From Myxococcus eversor (GTDB taxonomy: Bacteria; Myxococcota; Myxococcia; Myxococcales; Myxococcaceae), in NCBI RefSeq assembly GCF_010894455.1, contig NZ_JAAIXY010000005.1:1-64000 (forward strand): DNA of 64,000 nt, written 5' to 3'. Below the pieces are notes generated by a model that was not told the origin of the DNA, did not search any database, and saw nothing but the letters and a program-made list of their open reading frames with translations. The position numbers were made by a program, and so were the translations under genes. Positions 55,480 through 62,913 of this stretch are shown here, piece after piece. Every line of letters begins with the position of its first letter. Position 1 is the first letter of the stretch.

Positions 55480-56658
55480 ATGAGAACCCCCATGTCCCGA
55501 AAGAGTTTTCGTCGCGGAGCCGCCACGGTGGAGTTCGCCCTCTCCGTGCCGCTGCTCGTCATGATTCTGATGTTCAGCATGTACTTGACGGAGTTGGTCC
55601 GGGCGAAGCTGAAGCTCCAGGAGATGGCGCACTACGCCGTCTGGGAGATGACCAGCTACACGCTCACCGACTTCGCGAAGGGCGACCACGACGCCGCGTT
55701 CGAGGACGCGCGGCAGGAGGCGCATACCGAGCTCCTCGAGCGCTTCAAGGACATGGACTCGGTGGAGCCCAACGGGCCCGCTGGGTCGTTCATCGCGCGC
55801 TACAGCTCGGTGCAGGGCACCATCACCAACAAGGAGATTCCCTTCCTCGAGTCCGGGATGCTGGGCAACCCTGGCAGCACGGGCGAGGGTGGCAGCCTGG
55901 GTGCCGGGGTGCTGAGCATGCTCAACCGGGGCGCGGGCGCGGTGCTCAACGGCTGGGGCTTCAACAACAAGGGCTGGGTCGAGTCCGAAGTCACGATGAA
56001 CTTCGACAACGTCATCATCCCCCGCAGCTACCTCGACGAGAACTCCGGCCCTGGCGGCTTCTTCAAGTCGGACACGTTCGGCGGCCAGAACCTGTCCAGC
56101 GTCCCCCTGCGGTCGAAGTTCTCGATGTACGCGAACGGCTGGCACATGCCGGACGGCGGTGATGCAGTGGTTCGCGACAGGCGAGCAGGCAACCACCGCT
56201 CGGGAAGCGACCGTCACGGCCTCCACGTGCAGGTGGAGCGCATGGTGTTCCTCGGCCTGACGAAGGCCCTGGATGGAAGTGTCGGCGGCATCCTCGACTT
56301 CCTGGGGAGCTTCCTGCCGAACTTCTTCGGCACCTTTGTCGTCGCGCGAAACTACGGTATCGATCCCCAGCAGAAGGGGAACTGCAACGGCCTCACGGGC
56401 TATGACGGCGCCGCCAGCAGCGGCCTGCATGCGATGAGGGACTTGCTGGACAACGACCGGCCGGACTGCTTCGACACCGCGCCGTTCCGCGACGAGATGA
56501 CCTACGGGGACAGCAACTACATCAAGGTGTTCCTGGCGCGCGGTCCGCACTTCATGGGGTGCAAGAGGGCCATGGCCGACGACCCGTCGGATCCGGACGC
56601 CACCCAAGAGGCGACGAACAAGGATGAGCAGGACAACAAGATTCGTTGTGAGCAGTAA
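55480..56658 (+). CDS. Second TadE-type pseudopilin
   Basis: A 392-residue protein. The prepilin motif RRG-AATVEFALSVP (G at about residue 13, E at +5, F at +6) is followed by the hydrophobic segment LLVMILMFSMYLTELV. A large, Gly/Asn-rich mature domain follows, with several cysteines in its second half (C, residues ~300-390). The ATG at 55480 has a good GAGGA. It lies nine bases after the TadG-type gene, so the three form one unit. Large TadE/TadG-like pseudopilins are typical of myxobacterial Tad-like systems. Confidence 0.8.
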   Translation: MRTPMSRKSFRRGAATVEFALSVPLLVMILMFSMYLTELVRAKLKLQEMAHYAVWEMTSYTLTDFAKGDHDAAFEDARQEAHTELLERFKDMDSVEPNGPAGSFIARYSSVQGTITNKEIPFLESGMLGNPGSTGEGGSLGAGVLSMLNRGAGAVLNGWGFNNKGWVESEVTMNFDNVIIPRSYLDENSGPGGFFKSDTFGGQNLSSVPLRSKFSMYANGWHMPDGGDAVVRDRRAGNHRSGSDRHGLHVQVERMVFLGLTKALDGSVGGILDFLGSFLPNFFGTFVVARNYGIDPQQKGNCNGLTGYDGAASSGLHAMRDLLDNDRPDCFDTAPFRDEMTYGDSNYIKVFLARGPHFMGCKRAMADDPSDPDATQEATNKDEQDNKIRCEQ

Positions 56659-57445
56659 CGTGGTGGCCCGCCGGCTCCTGCTCGGTTTCGCGCTCCTGGC
56701 CGTCTGGCCGGCGCTCGCCGAGCAGGAGGTGCCCGTCTATCCGGGCACCATCCACACGCGCATCGGCAACGACCTCATCATCGGGGGCGAGTACTACCGG
56801 CTGGCCTACTTCACGACGACGGACCCCATGAAGAAGGTGGCGGCCTACTTCGCGCAGAAGTGGCGCGACGAGGGCTACCCCACTGTGGTGGAGGGCGACC
56901 TGGAGGACGAGGCCGTCGTCTCCGCGCTCTTCACGCGAGAGGGCCTCCAGCGGGGCGTGGTGTTGCGCACGCACCTGGGCAAGACGGTGGGCTTCACGGC
57001 GCTGCGCGACCTGTGGACCCGCCCCCCGAAGTCCACTCCGTCCGGGCTGATAAAGCTGGAGGGCACGCTCTACAGCCAGGATCTGGAGACGCGGGACGAC
57101 CCGGGTGGTTCGCGCAACCGCACGTCGCTGGTGACGGGAGACCTGTCGGACGTGCAGCAGCGGGTGGGGGCGGAGCTGACGCGCCAGGGCTTCGAGCCGG
57201 TGCGCAGCACGGCGACGAAGGTGGGGGGCAGCACGCAGGTGACGATGGAGCACGCGCGCAAGGGAGAGCAGGTGATGACGACCATCGCCCAGGTGGACGA
57301 GGGGATGTCGACCGTCATGCAGACGTGGGTGGGCACGGACCGTCCGGACGGAGTGCCCAACAACGACGCGGTGCGCGCGAGCCGCGAAGCCTATGAGCAG
57401 GAGCAGAAGACGAAGGCGAAGGCGGCGAAGGGAGCGGGCAAATGA
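56624..57445 (+). CDS. Exported protein of the Tad-like locus, unknown function
   Basis: Up to 273 residues. A signal peptide (ARRLLLGFALLAVWPALAEQ) begins at residue ~15 of the ATG frame. GTG codons at 56648 or 56660 would start closer to it, so the true start is uncertain. The mature domain (GGEYYRLAYFTTTDPMKKVAAYFAQKWRDEGYP) has a helix-strand pattern but no family that I know. It overlaps the upstream gene by 35 bases if the ATG is used. It is coupled to the next gene (ATGA). Possible periplasmic assembly factor of the pilus. Confidence 0.75.
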   Translation: MSRTTRFVVSSNVVARRLLLGFALLAVWPALAEQEVPVYPGTIHTRIGNDLIIGGEYYRLAYFTTTDPMKKVAAYFAQKWRDEGYPTVVEGDLEDEAVVSALFTREGLQRGVVLRTHLGKTVGFTALRDLWTRPPKSTPSGLIKLEGTLYSQDLETRDDPGGSRNRTSLVTGDLSDVQQRVGAELTRQGFEPVRSTATKVGGSTQVTMEHARKGEQVMTTIAQVDEGMSTVMQTWVGTDRPDGVPNNDAVRASREAYEQEQKTKAKAAKGAGK

Positions 57446-58263
57446 GGGCGTCGTGGGCCGTCATCGCGGTGGTGCTGATGGCGGCGCCCGCGCGCGCGGA
57501 GGAGAGCCCCGCGGCGCGTGAGGTCATGTCCCATCTGTCCCGGGGCGCCCGGAGCGCGCGCGTGGGCGACTGGGTGACGTACCGCTTCGACGGCGGCGCG
57601 GGGGGCCTGCGCATCTACTACTGGCGCATGGCGGTGGTGGGGGAGGAGAAGGACAAGCAGGGCCGCGACGCGGTGTGGGTGGAGATGGAGGCGGGCACGC
57701 ATCCGGCCATGAAGTCACCCCTCATGCAGATGCGCATGCTGGTGGCGCGCGAGGGCGAGCAGATCCGCTATGACGCCATCTCCCGGCTCTTCGTGGGCGG
57801 GGCCACGGACCGTCCCCAGGAGTACTCGGAGGAGGCGCTGGGCCACGTCCTGAAGAAGATGGACCAGCAGGAGAAGGACGACAAGGTGGTGGATCCGGAG
57901 GACGCGAAGGTCACCCTGCCGGCGGGAATGAAGCCCGTCTTGCGCACCAGCAAGGAAATGCGGGTGATGACGCTGGCGGGCACCGTGACAGTCGTTCCGG
58001 TGGAGGTGGTGGTGAAGAAGACCGTCATCAAGCGGATGTGGATCAGCCGCGAGATTCCGTTGATGCAGATGGCGAAAATGGAGATTCCGGGCATCGCCCA
58101 TTCGATGGAGGTGGCGGAGTACGGTATCGACGCCAAGCCTCGAATGGTGCTACCGCCCCCCTCCGCGCCCAAGATCCGCCTGGAGTACGCTGACCGCGTC
58201 TTCCCGGACTTTCCGGCGATGGACGCCCCCAAGGACCCCGCCGATTCGGAGAAAGCCCCATGA
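57442..58263 (+). CDS. Exported protein of the Tad-like locus, unknown function
   Basis: A 273-residue protein with a clean signal peptide (VIAVVLMAAPARAEE). The mature part includes VGDWVTYRFDGGAGGLRIYYW near residue 42, a helical stretch rich in Lys/Glu/Asp and proline residues near the C-terminus. No family is recognised. Its start overlaps the previous stop (ATGA) and its stop overlaps the small prepilin gene (ATGA), so it belongs to a translationally coupled string and probably works with the pilus proteins in the periplasm. Confidence 0.77.
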   Translation: MRASWAVIAVVLMAAPARAEESPAAREVMSHLSRGARSARVGDWVTYRFDGGAGGLRIYYWRMAVVGEEKDKQGRDAVWVEMEAGTHPAMKSPLMQMRMLVAREGEQIRYDAISRLFVGGATDRPQEYSEEALGHVLKKMDQQEKDDKVVDPEDAKVTLPAGMKPVLRTSKEMRVMTLAGTVTVVPVEVVVKKTVIKRMWISREIPLMQMAKMEIPGIAHSMEVAEYGIDAKPRMVLPPPSAPKIRLEYADRVFPDFPAMDAPKDPADSEKAP

Positions 58264-58484
58264 ACTTCCCCAAGACGCAGCGCCTCCGCGCCTCCCGACG
58301 TGGGCAGGCCATGGTCGAATACTCCATCCTGAACTGGGTGCTGGTCGTCGCGCTCGTCATCGGCGCGTCGGTCAAGGTCCGCTGGACGGATGACGTCCAG
58401 TCGAACGTCATCGACCTGTTCATGCGCTCGTACCAGATCTACTACGACTCCTTTTATTTCGTGCTGAACCTGCCGTTCCCGTGA
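58260..58484 (+). CDS. Flp-like small prepilin candidate
   Basis: A 74-residue protein with the motif RRG-QAMVEYSILNWVLVVALVIG. Cleavage after G would leave Q1, and E5-Y6 is the Flp-type signature recognised by prepilin peptidases of Tad systems. About 59 residues would remain, close to the size of mature Flp pilins (~50-60). The C-terminal half is short and aromatic (SYQIYYDSFYFVL). It sits between coupled genes of the Tad-like cluster, so it is a good candidate for the major pilin or another minor pilin. I rate the family call as probable, not certain. Confidence 0.78.
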   Translation: MNFPKTQRLRASRRGQAMVEYSILNWVLVVALVIGASVKVRWTDDVQSNVIDLFMRSYQIYYDSFYFVLNLPFP

Positions 58485-59251
58485 CGACCCGGAGCGAAGT
58501 GGGGGCGCCGTCGTCCCTGGTGTTGCGGTTGCTTCACGCGGTCGTGTTCCTCGCGATGGCGGCGGGCGTCATCGCCGTCTCGCTTCCTGAGTGGCGGCAC
58601 CTGGCCCAGGTCCTGAGCCAGTCGTTCCACTCCGGCCCGCCGCCGCGCTGGACGTTGCTCGCCGGTGGTCTGCTGGCGGTGGTGAGCGGGCTGCGCCTCG
58701 TCTGGGGCCTGGCGCGGGGGAAGTCCGCGCCGCTCTGGGCCTCGGCCACCGTGCTGGTGTCCGTGGTGGGCGCGGTGGGCGCGGGGGATGGGCGCCCGCT
58801 CAAGGAGACGCGCTCGGAAGAAGTGGCGAACCTGTCCCTCCTGCGGGTGGCGCGGCGGGTCCACCTGTCGATGGTGCAGGAGCTCCAGTCGCACGGCGAG
58901 GCGCCCACGGATGAAGCGTCCTGGCGCAAGGCGCTCGAGGTGGCGGGGCCGAACCACGAGCAGTTCCGCACCCGTGCGTTCCGTGCCGTGCCCGTCCAGA
59001 TGATGTGGCTGGAGTCGGAGGAGTCGCGTCCCGCGCCGCTCATTCCAGGCGCGCTGTGGGTGCACGTGACGCCGGACGGCGTGGGCTTCAGCCTCCGCAT
59101 GGTCGGTCTCCGAGGAGGGGAGCCCGCGCTGATGCTTGATGATCGCGAGCGGGAATTGGTGCTGCGCGGCCTCTACAACCCGGACCTGCCCCCTCCGGCG
59201 AAGCCCCCTGCGTCGCCCATCGAGCAATTGTCTCCGTCGCCAACTCCCTGA
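58481..59251 (+). CDS. Membrane protein of the Tad-like locus, unknown function
   Basis: A 256-residue protein. Two to three membrane helices lie in the first ~110 residues (LHAVVFLAMAAGVIAVSL, LLAGGLLAVVSGLRLVWGL, ASATVLVSVVGAVGAG), followed by a soluble, presumably periplasmic domain and a proline-rich tail. No family recognised. The GTG start overlaps the prepilin stop. Its place in the cluster suggests a role as membrane platform or chaperone for the prepilin. Confidence 0.7.
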   Translation: MTTRSEVGAPSSLVLRLLHAVVFLAMAAGVIAVSLPEWRHLAQVLSQSFHSGPPPRWTLLAGGLLAVVSGLRLVWGLARGKSAPLWASATVLVSVVGAVGAGDGRPLKETRSEEVANLSLLRVARRVHLSMVQELQSHGEAPTDEASWRKALEVAGPNHEQFRTRAFRAVPVQMMWLESEESRPAPLIPGALWVHVTPDGVGFSLRMVGLRGGEPALMLDDRERELVLRGLYNPDLPPPAKPPASPIEQLSPSPTP

Positions 59252-59381
59252 CTCGTCCGATGATGCACACCGGTGTTGCCGACGACCCCGGGAGTCAGCC
59301 AGTCTCGGACCACCTCATGACGCGGTGGCCCAAGGCCGGAGGGGTCGCTTTCGCATCAACGACGAGGACAAGGAGCGCGCA

Positions 59382-60119
59382 ATGGCGCATGCGGCCTGGA
59401 AGTGGATGGTCGTCGCGGCGGCGGTAGGGGCAGGGGTGTTGGCCTGCAGCGACGACGATGACGGCGACGGCGGAGGAAGGACGGACGGCGGCCCCATCAC
59501 CTTCGACGCGGGGGTGAACAAGGAGCGGCCCGGCTTCGGTGAGGACCCGGGGACTCCCGTGGGCACCACCCTCAGCTTGCCCCCTGGCGTGGAAATTGTC
59601 GGGCCGCTGTACGGCGCGAACGATGCCACCAAGGACTGCGGCAACGGGGTGGCGCCGGTGGGCACGGGCCCCGCGGTGCTGGTCTGCGTGCCGCTGCGCA
59701 ACACCTCCGGCGCGCCGGTGATGATGACCTTCGAGCCGGGCCTCATCATGCTGAACACGGCGCCCAGCCGAATCCAGAACGGCATCTTGATGGACCGCGT
59801 TCGCATCAACCTGCCTCCCACCGGTATCGGCTCCGGCGGCATCGATGCGGGCACGGACGGCGGTACCGAGGAAGAACTCTACGTCGTTCCGTTCTACCTC
59901 TACTGCCTCAACGAGGCGCGGGGCCCCTCCGAGCAGGACGGTACCTTCGCCCTGGGCCCCGTCTCCACGGACCCCGACATCCAGGAGCTTCTGCGCCTGC
60001 TGAACGGGAAGACCATCGACAACGAGGATGAAGCCGACGTCGTCCAGGACGCCATCTACAGCATCACCGAATACAACGGGTTGACCGACGAGGACCGCGA
60101 GGCGCTCGCGGACCTCTGA
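59382..60119 (+). CDS. Acidic lipoprotein of the Tad-like locus
   Basis: A 245-residue lipoprotein. Signal peptide and lipobox (VGAGVLAC) give a lipidated cysteine near residue 21, directly followed by an Asp/Gly-rich stretch (SDDDDGDGGGRTDGG). The mature domain looks beta-rich (FEPGLIMLNTAPSRI) and has a short Gly/Asp loop. The ATG at 59382 follows GGAG. It is 130 bases from the previous gene and 187 from CpaB, so it may be its own unit. It could be an outer-membrane pilotin-type protein for a secretin; that is inference. Confidence 0.72.
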   Translation: MAHAAWKWMVVAAAVGAGVLACSDDDDGDGGGRTDGGPITFDAGVNKERPGFGEDPGTPVGTTLSLPPGVEIVGPLYGANDATKDCGNGVAPVGTGPAVLVCVPLRNTSGAPVMMTFEPGLIMLNTAPSRIQNGILMDRVRINLPPTGIGSGGIDAGTDGGTEEELYVVPFYLYCLNEARGPSEQDGTFALGPVSTDPDIQELLRLLNGKTIDNEDEADVVQDAIYSITEYNGLTDEDREALADL

Positions 60120-60141
60120 CGCAACCGCTGATTTCGACAGG

Positions 60142-60219
60142 GATGGCGCGGGATTCGGTGCTGTCGCGGGAGGTGGTTTTGACACCTGCTGTATCGCACG
60201 GCTAACATCCCGCGCCATC
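60142..60219. promoter_or_regulatory. Perfect 13-bp inverted repeat around the cpaB promoter
   Basis: GATGGCGCGGGAT at 60142-60154 has its exact reverse complement ATCCCGCGCCATC at 60207-60219. The arms are 52 bases apart and bracket the promoter; the right arm covers the last two bases of the -10 and the expected start site. This suggests a two-site operator, perhaps with looping. Confidence 0.5.
60179..60208 (+). promoter_or_regulatory. Sigma-70 promoter of the cpaB-tadBC operon
   Basis: TTGACA at 60179-60184 is a perfect -35. After 18 bases comes TAACAT at 60203-60208 (4/6 to TATAAT). The start would fall near 60215, about 90 bases before the cpaB ATG. Confidence 0.6.
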
Positions 60220-60306
60220 GGCGCAAGGTGCGCCTTTCTAGATTTCTACACCCTCGAACGCCTTCGCCGCCGAACGGCGCCCCCCCGTTTTGGAGGTTCC
60301 TGAACC

Positions 60307-61122
60307 ATGCTGAAGGGCAAGACCCCGCTCGTCGTCGCGCTCGTACTCGGCCTTCTGGCCGGTGTCATCGCGTATTCCGCCATCAAGAAGAAGGAAGCCG
60401 ACGTGCGCCGCGGCTGGAACCTGGTACCCGTGGTGGTCGCGGCCCAGGACGTCCCCGAAGGCACCGTCATCACCTTCGAGATGATCTCCCAGCGCTCGGT
60501 GCCGGAGCAGTTCGTCACCTCGTCGGTGGTTCGTCCTGACTCGGCGTCCTACGTCGTGAACCAGAAGGTGCTCGTGGCCCTGCAGGCGGGTGATCCGCTG
60601 CTGTGGAGCCAGTTCGAGACGACCAAGGCCGCCGAGCGCCTGTCCTCGAAGGTGCAGAAGAAGATGCGCGCGATGACCATCGAGGCGAAGAACACCACCG
60701 CCGTCGGCGGCTGGATTCGCCCCAATGACCACGTGGACATCATCGGCACGTTCCGCGATCCGCAGACGGACGAGAACGTCGGCGTGACGCTGCTGCAGAA
60801 CATCATCGTGGTGGCGACCGGAAAGATCACCGGTACCACCAACGTCAACCTCATCCCGGAAGGCCAGCGCGACTACAACAACGTGTCGCTGATGGTGCTG
60901 CCGGAAGAGGCGGAAATCCTCGTGCTGGCCGCGGAGCTCGGCGCGCTGACGCTCAGCTTGCGCAACGAGGACGACGTCGACCTCATCGAGGAGCGCGGCC
61001 GCGCCACCATCAGCACCCTGCTGTCCGGTGAGCGTACCCGCGTGCTGGAAGCCAAGCGCCGGGAGATCATCCAGATCATCAAGGGCGGCAGCGAGAAGGC
61101 CGCCGCCGCTGGCGCCCAGTAG
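60307..61122 (+). CDS. CpaB/RcpC-type Tad pilus assembly protein
   Basis: A 271-residue protein with an N-terminal membrane helix (PLVVALVLGLLAGVIAYSAI) and a SAF-like/CpaB domain (VVAAQDVPEGTVITFEMI, near 46-63; the RcpC/CpaB C-terminal domain with DHVDIIGTF and LLQNIIVVATG, near 142-180). CpaB acts with the secretin in Tad systems. It begins the second half of the cluster under its own promoter, followed by TadB and TadC genes. The ATG start is preceded by GGAGGTTCCTGAACC. Confidence 0.92.
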   Translation: MLKGKTPLVVALVLGLLAGVIAYSAIKKKEADVRRGWNLVPVVVAAQDVPEGTVITFEMISQRSVPEQFVTSSVVRPDSASYVVNQKVLVALQAGDPLLWSQFETTKAAERLSSKVQKKMRAMTIEAKNTTAVGGWIRPNDHVDIIGTFRDPQTDENVGVTLLQNIIVVATGKITGTTNVNLIPEGQRDYNNVSLMVLPEEAEILVLAAELGALTLSLRNEDDVDLIEERGRATISTLLSGERTRVLEAKRREIIQIIKGGSEKAAAAGAQ

Positions 61123-61161
61123 TCGGCGCCACGCCGCCCTCACCCCCAGGGAAGCGCGCCC

Positions 61162-62007
61162 ATGCTTGCCGGAATCGTCCTCCTCCTCGTCACAGGCTCG
61201 GTCTTCTTCTTCAGCCTGGTGATCTTCAGCGTCCTCTCGAAGGCGTATGAGCAGTACCAGGAGCGCTACGTCGCCAAGTCGATGAACGACTTGAGCGACA
61301 TGTTCCTCTTCATCGATGCGCGCCAGATGTTGGTCCTCAACATCGCGTGCATGTGCTTGCTGGGCATCCTGTCCTACATCATCTTCAACCCCATCCTGGC
61401 CGTCGTGGCCACGGTGTTCGGCTTCTTCCTGCCGATGTTGATGGTCAAGCACTACCGCAAGCGGCGCATCAAGAAGTTCAACGTCCAGTTGGTGGACGCG
61501 CTGCAGGCGATGGCCAACGCGTTCAAGGCCGGTCTCACCTTCCCGCAGGCCATCGAGCACGTGGCGCGCGAGGCGATGGCGCCGCTGTCGCAGGAGTTCG
61601 GCCTGTTCGTGAAGGAAGTGAAGCTGGGTGTCCCGCTGGAAGAGGCGCTCGTCAACATGGGCAAGCGCGTGGGCAGCGACGACCTGGAGCTGGTGGTGGT
61701 GTCCACCAACATCTCGCGCCAGCTGGGCGGCAACATGGCGGAGATGTTCGAGACCATGTCCAACGTGATTCGCGAGCGCTTCCGCCTGGAGGGCAAGATC
61801 GACGCCCTCACGTCGCAGGGCAAGCTGCAGGGGTGGATCGTGGCGGCCATGCCCGGCGTGCTGGGCATGGTGCTCAACTACATGCGGCCGGACCTGATGG
61901 AGCCCATGATGAACCACTTCTTCGGGTGGATCCTCGTGGTGATCATCGCGATCATGGAAGTGCTGGGCATCCTCATCATCCGCCGCATCGTCAACATCGA
62001 TATTTGA
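61162..62007 (+). CDS. TadB-type inner-membrane platform protein
   Basis: A 281-residue type II secretion F-domain protein. An N-terminal helix (IVLLLVTGSVFFFSLVIFSVL) and a further helix pair precede a cytoplasmic helical domain with LVDALQAMANAFKAGLTFPQAIEHVAREA, the conserved T2SF repeat. Two membrane helices (WIVAAMPGVLGMVLNYM, WILVVIIAIMEVLGILII) end it. With TadC it forms the platform on which the TadA ATPase acts; no TadA gene lies in the window. Confidence 0.92.
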   Translation: MLAGIVLLLVTGSVFFFSLVIFSVLSKAYEQYQERYVAKSMNDLSDMFLFIDARQMLVLNIACMCLLGILSYIIFNPILAVVATVFGFFLPMLMVKHYRKRRIKKFNVQLVDALQAMANAFKAGLTFPQAIEHVAREAMAPLSQEFGLFVKEVKLGVPLEEALVNMGKRVGSDDLELVVVSTNISRQLGGNMAEMFETMSNVIRERFRLEGKIDALTSQGKLQGWIVAAMPGVLGMVLNYMRPDLMEPMMNHFFGWILVVIIAIMEVLGILIIRRIVNIDI

Positions 62008-62017
62008 GGGGTGCTCC

Positions 62018-62902
62018 GTGGACATCCTGACGCAAGTGTTGGTCGGCAGCTCCGCGCTGCTCTTCGCGGGAGCCATCGGCTTCCTCGGACTCGGTCTGTA
62101 TCAGGTGCTCTTCGAGCGCTTCCTGTCGGAAGTGCGCGACGAGTCCCAGGGCGGCATGAAGGGCTTCGGCTCGGTGGCCATCCGCCGCCTGGGTGCCATG
62201 AACCGCCGCTTCATCTGGCCGGGCTACGAGGCGAAGTCGCGCCGCAACCTCATCAAGGCCGGTGAGCCCCAGGGCTACAAGCCCGAGGACATGATGGCGC
62301 TCCAGGAAGTGAGCGCCGTGGTGGGCCTGCTGATGGGCCTCTTCATCCTCAACGGCACGGGACAGAACCTGGTCTGGTCCATCCTGTTCCTGCTCTTCGG
62401 GATGTACTACCCGATGCTCTGGCTGAACGACCAGGTGAAGAAGCGCCACCTGCTCATCAGCCGCGCGCTGCCGTACAACCTGGACCTCCTGACGCTGTCG
62501 GTGGAGGCGGGTCTGGACTTCACCGCCGCGCTGGCCAAGGTGGTGGAGAAGGGCAAGACGGGCCCGCTTCGCGAGGAGCTGCAGCTGGTGCTCAAGCAGC
62601 TCAAGATGGGCAAGACGCGCGAAGAAGGCCTCAAGAGCATGATTGTGCGCGTGGACCTGCCGCCGCTGACGACGTTCGTCACCGCGCTCATCCAGGCGGA
62701 CAAGATGGGCACGAGCTTGGGCAAGGTGCTTCGCATCCAGTCCACGCAGATGCGCATCGACCGCACGCAGCGCGCGGAGAAGCTGGCCGGCGAGGCCCCG
62801 GTGAAGATGCTCTTCCCGCTCATCGCCTGCATCTTCCCGACGGTGTTCATGGTGCTCTTCGGGCCCATCGTGTTCCAGTTCTTCTTCGGTGAGCTCGCGT
62901 AG
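62018..62902 (+). CDS. TadC-type inner-membrane platform protein
   Basis: A 294-residue T2SF-domain protein. An N-terminal membrane helix (VGSSALLFAGAIGFLGLGLYQ), a middle pair (EVSAVVGLLMGLFIL, NLVWSILFLLFGMYYP), the conserved cytoplasmic repeat LPYNLDLLTLSVEAGLDFTAALAKVVEK and a C-terminal helix (MLFPLIACIFPTVFMVLFGPIVFQFFF) are visible. It is the partner of TadB. The start is a GTG at 62018, ten bases after the TadB stop. Confidence 0.92.
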   Translation: MDILTQVLVGSSALLFAGAIGFLGLGLYQVLFERFLSEVRDESQGGMKGFGSVAIRRLGAMNRRFIWPGYEAKSRRNLIKAGEPQGYKPEDMMALQEVSAVVGLLMGLFILNGTGQNLVWSILFLLFGMYYPMLWLNDQVKKRHLLISRALPYNLDLLTLSVEAGLDFTAALAKVVEKGKTGPLREELQLVLKQLKMGKTREEGLKSMIVRVDLPPLTTFVTALIQADKMGTSLGKVLRIQSTQMRIDRTQRAEKLAGEAPVKMLFPLIACIFPTVFMVLFGPIVFQFFFGELA

Positions 62903-62913
62903 GGGATGGTCCT

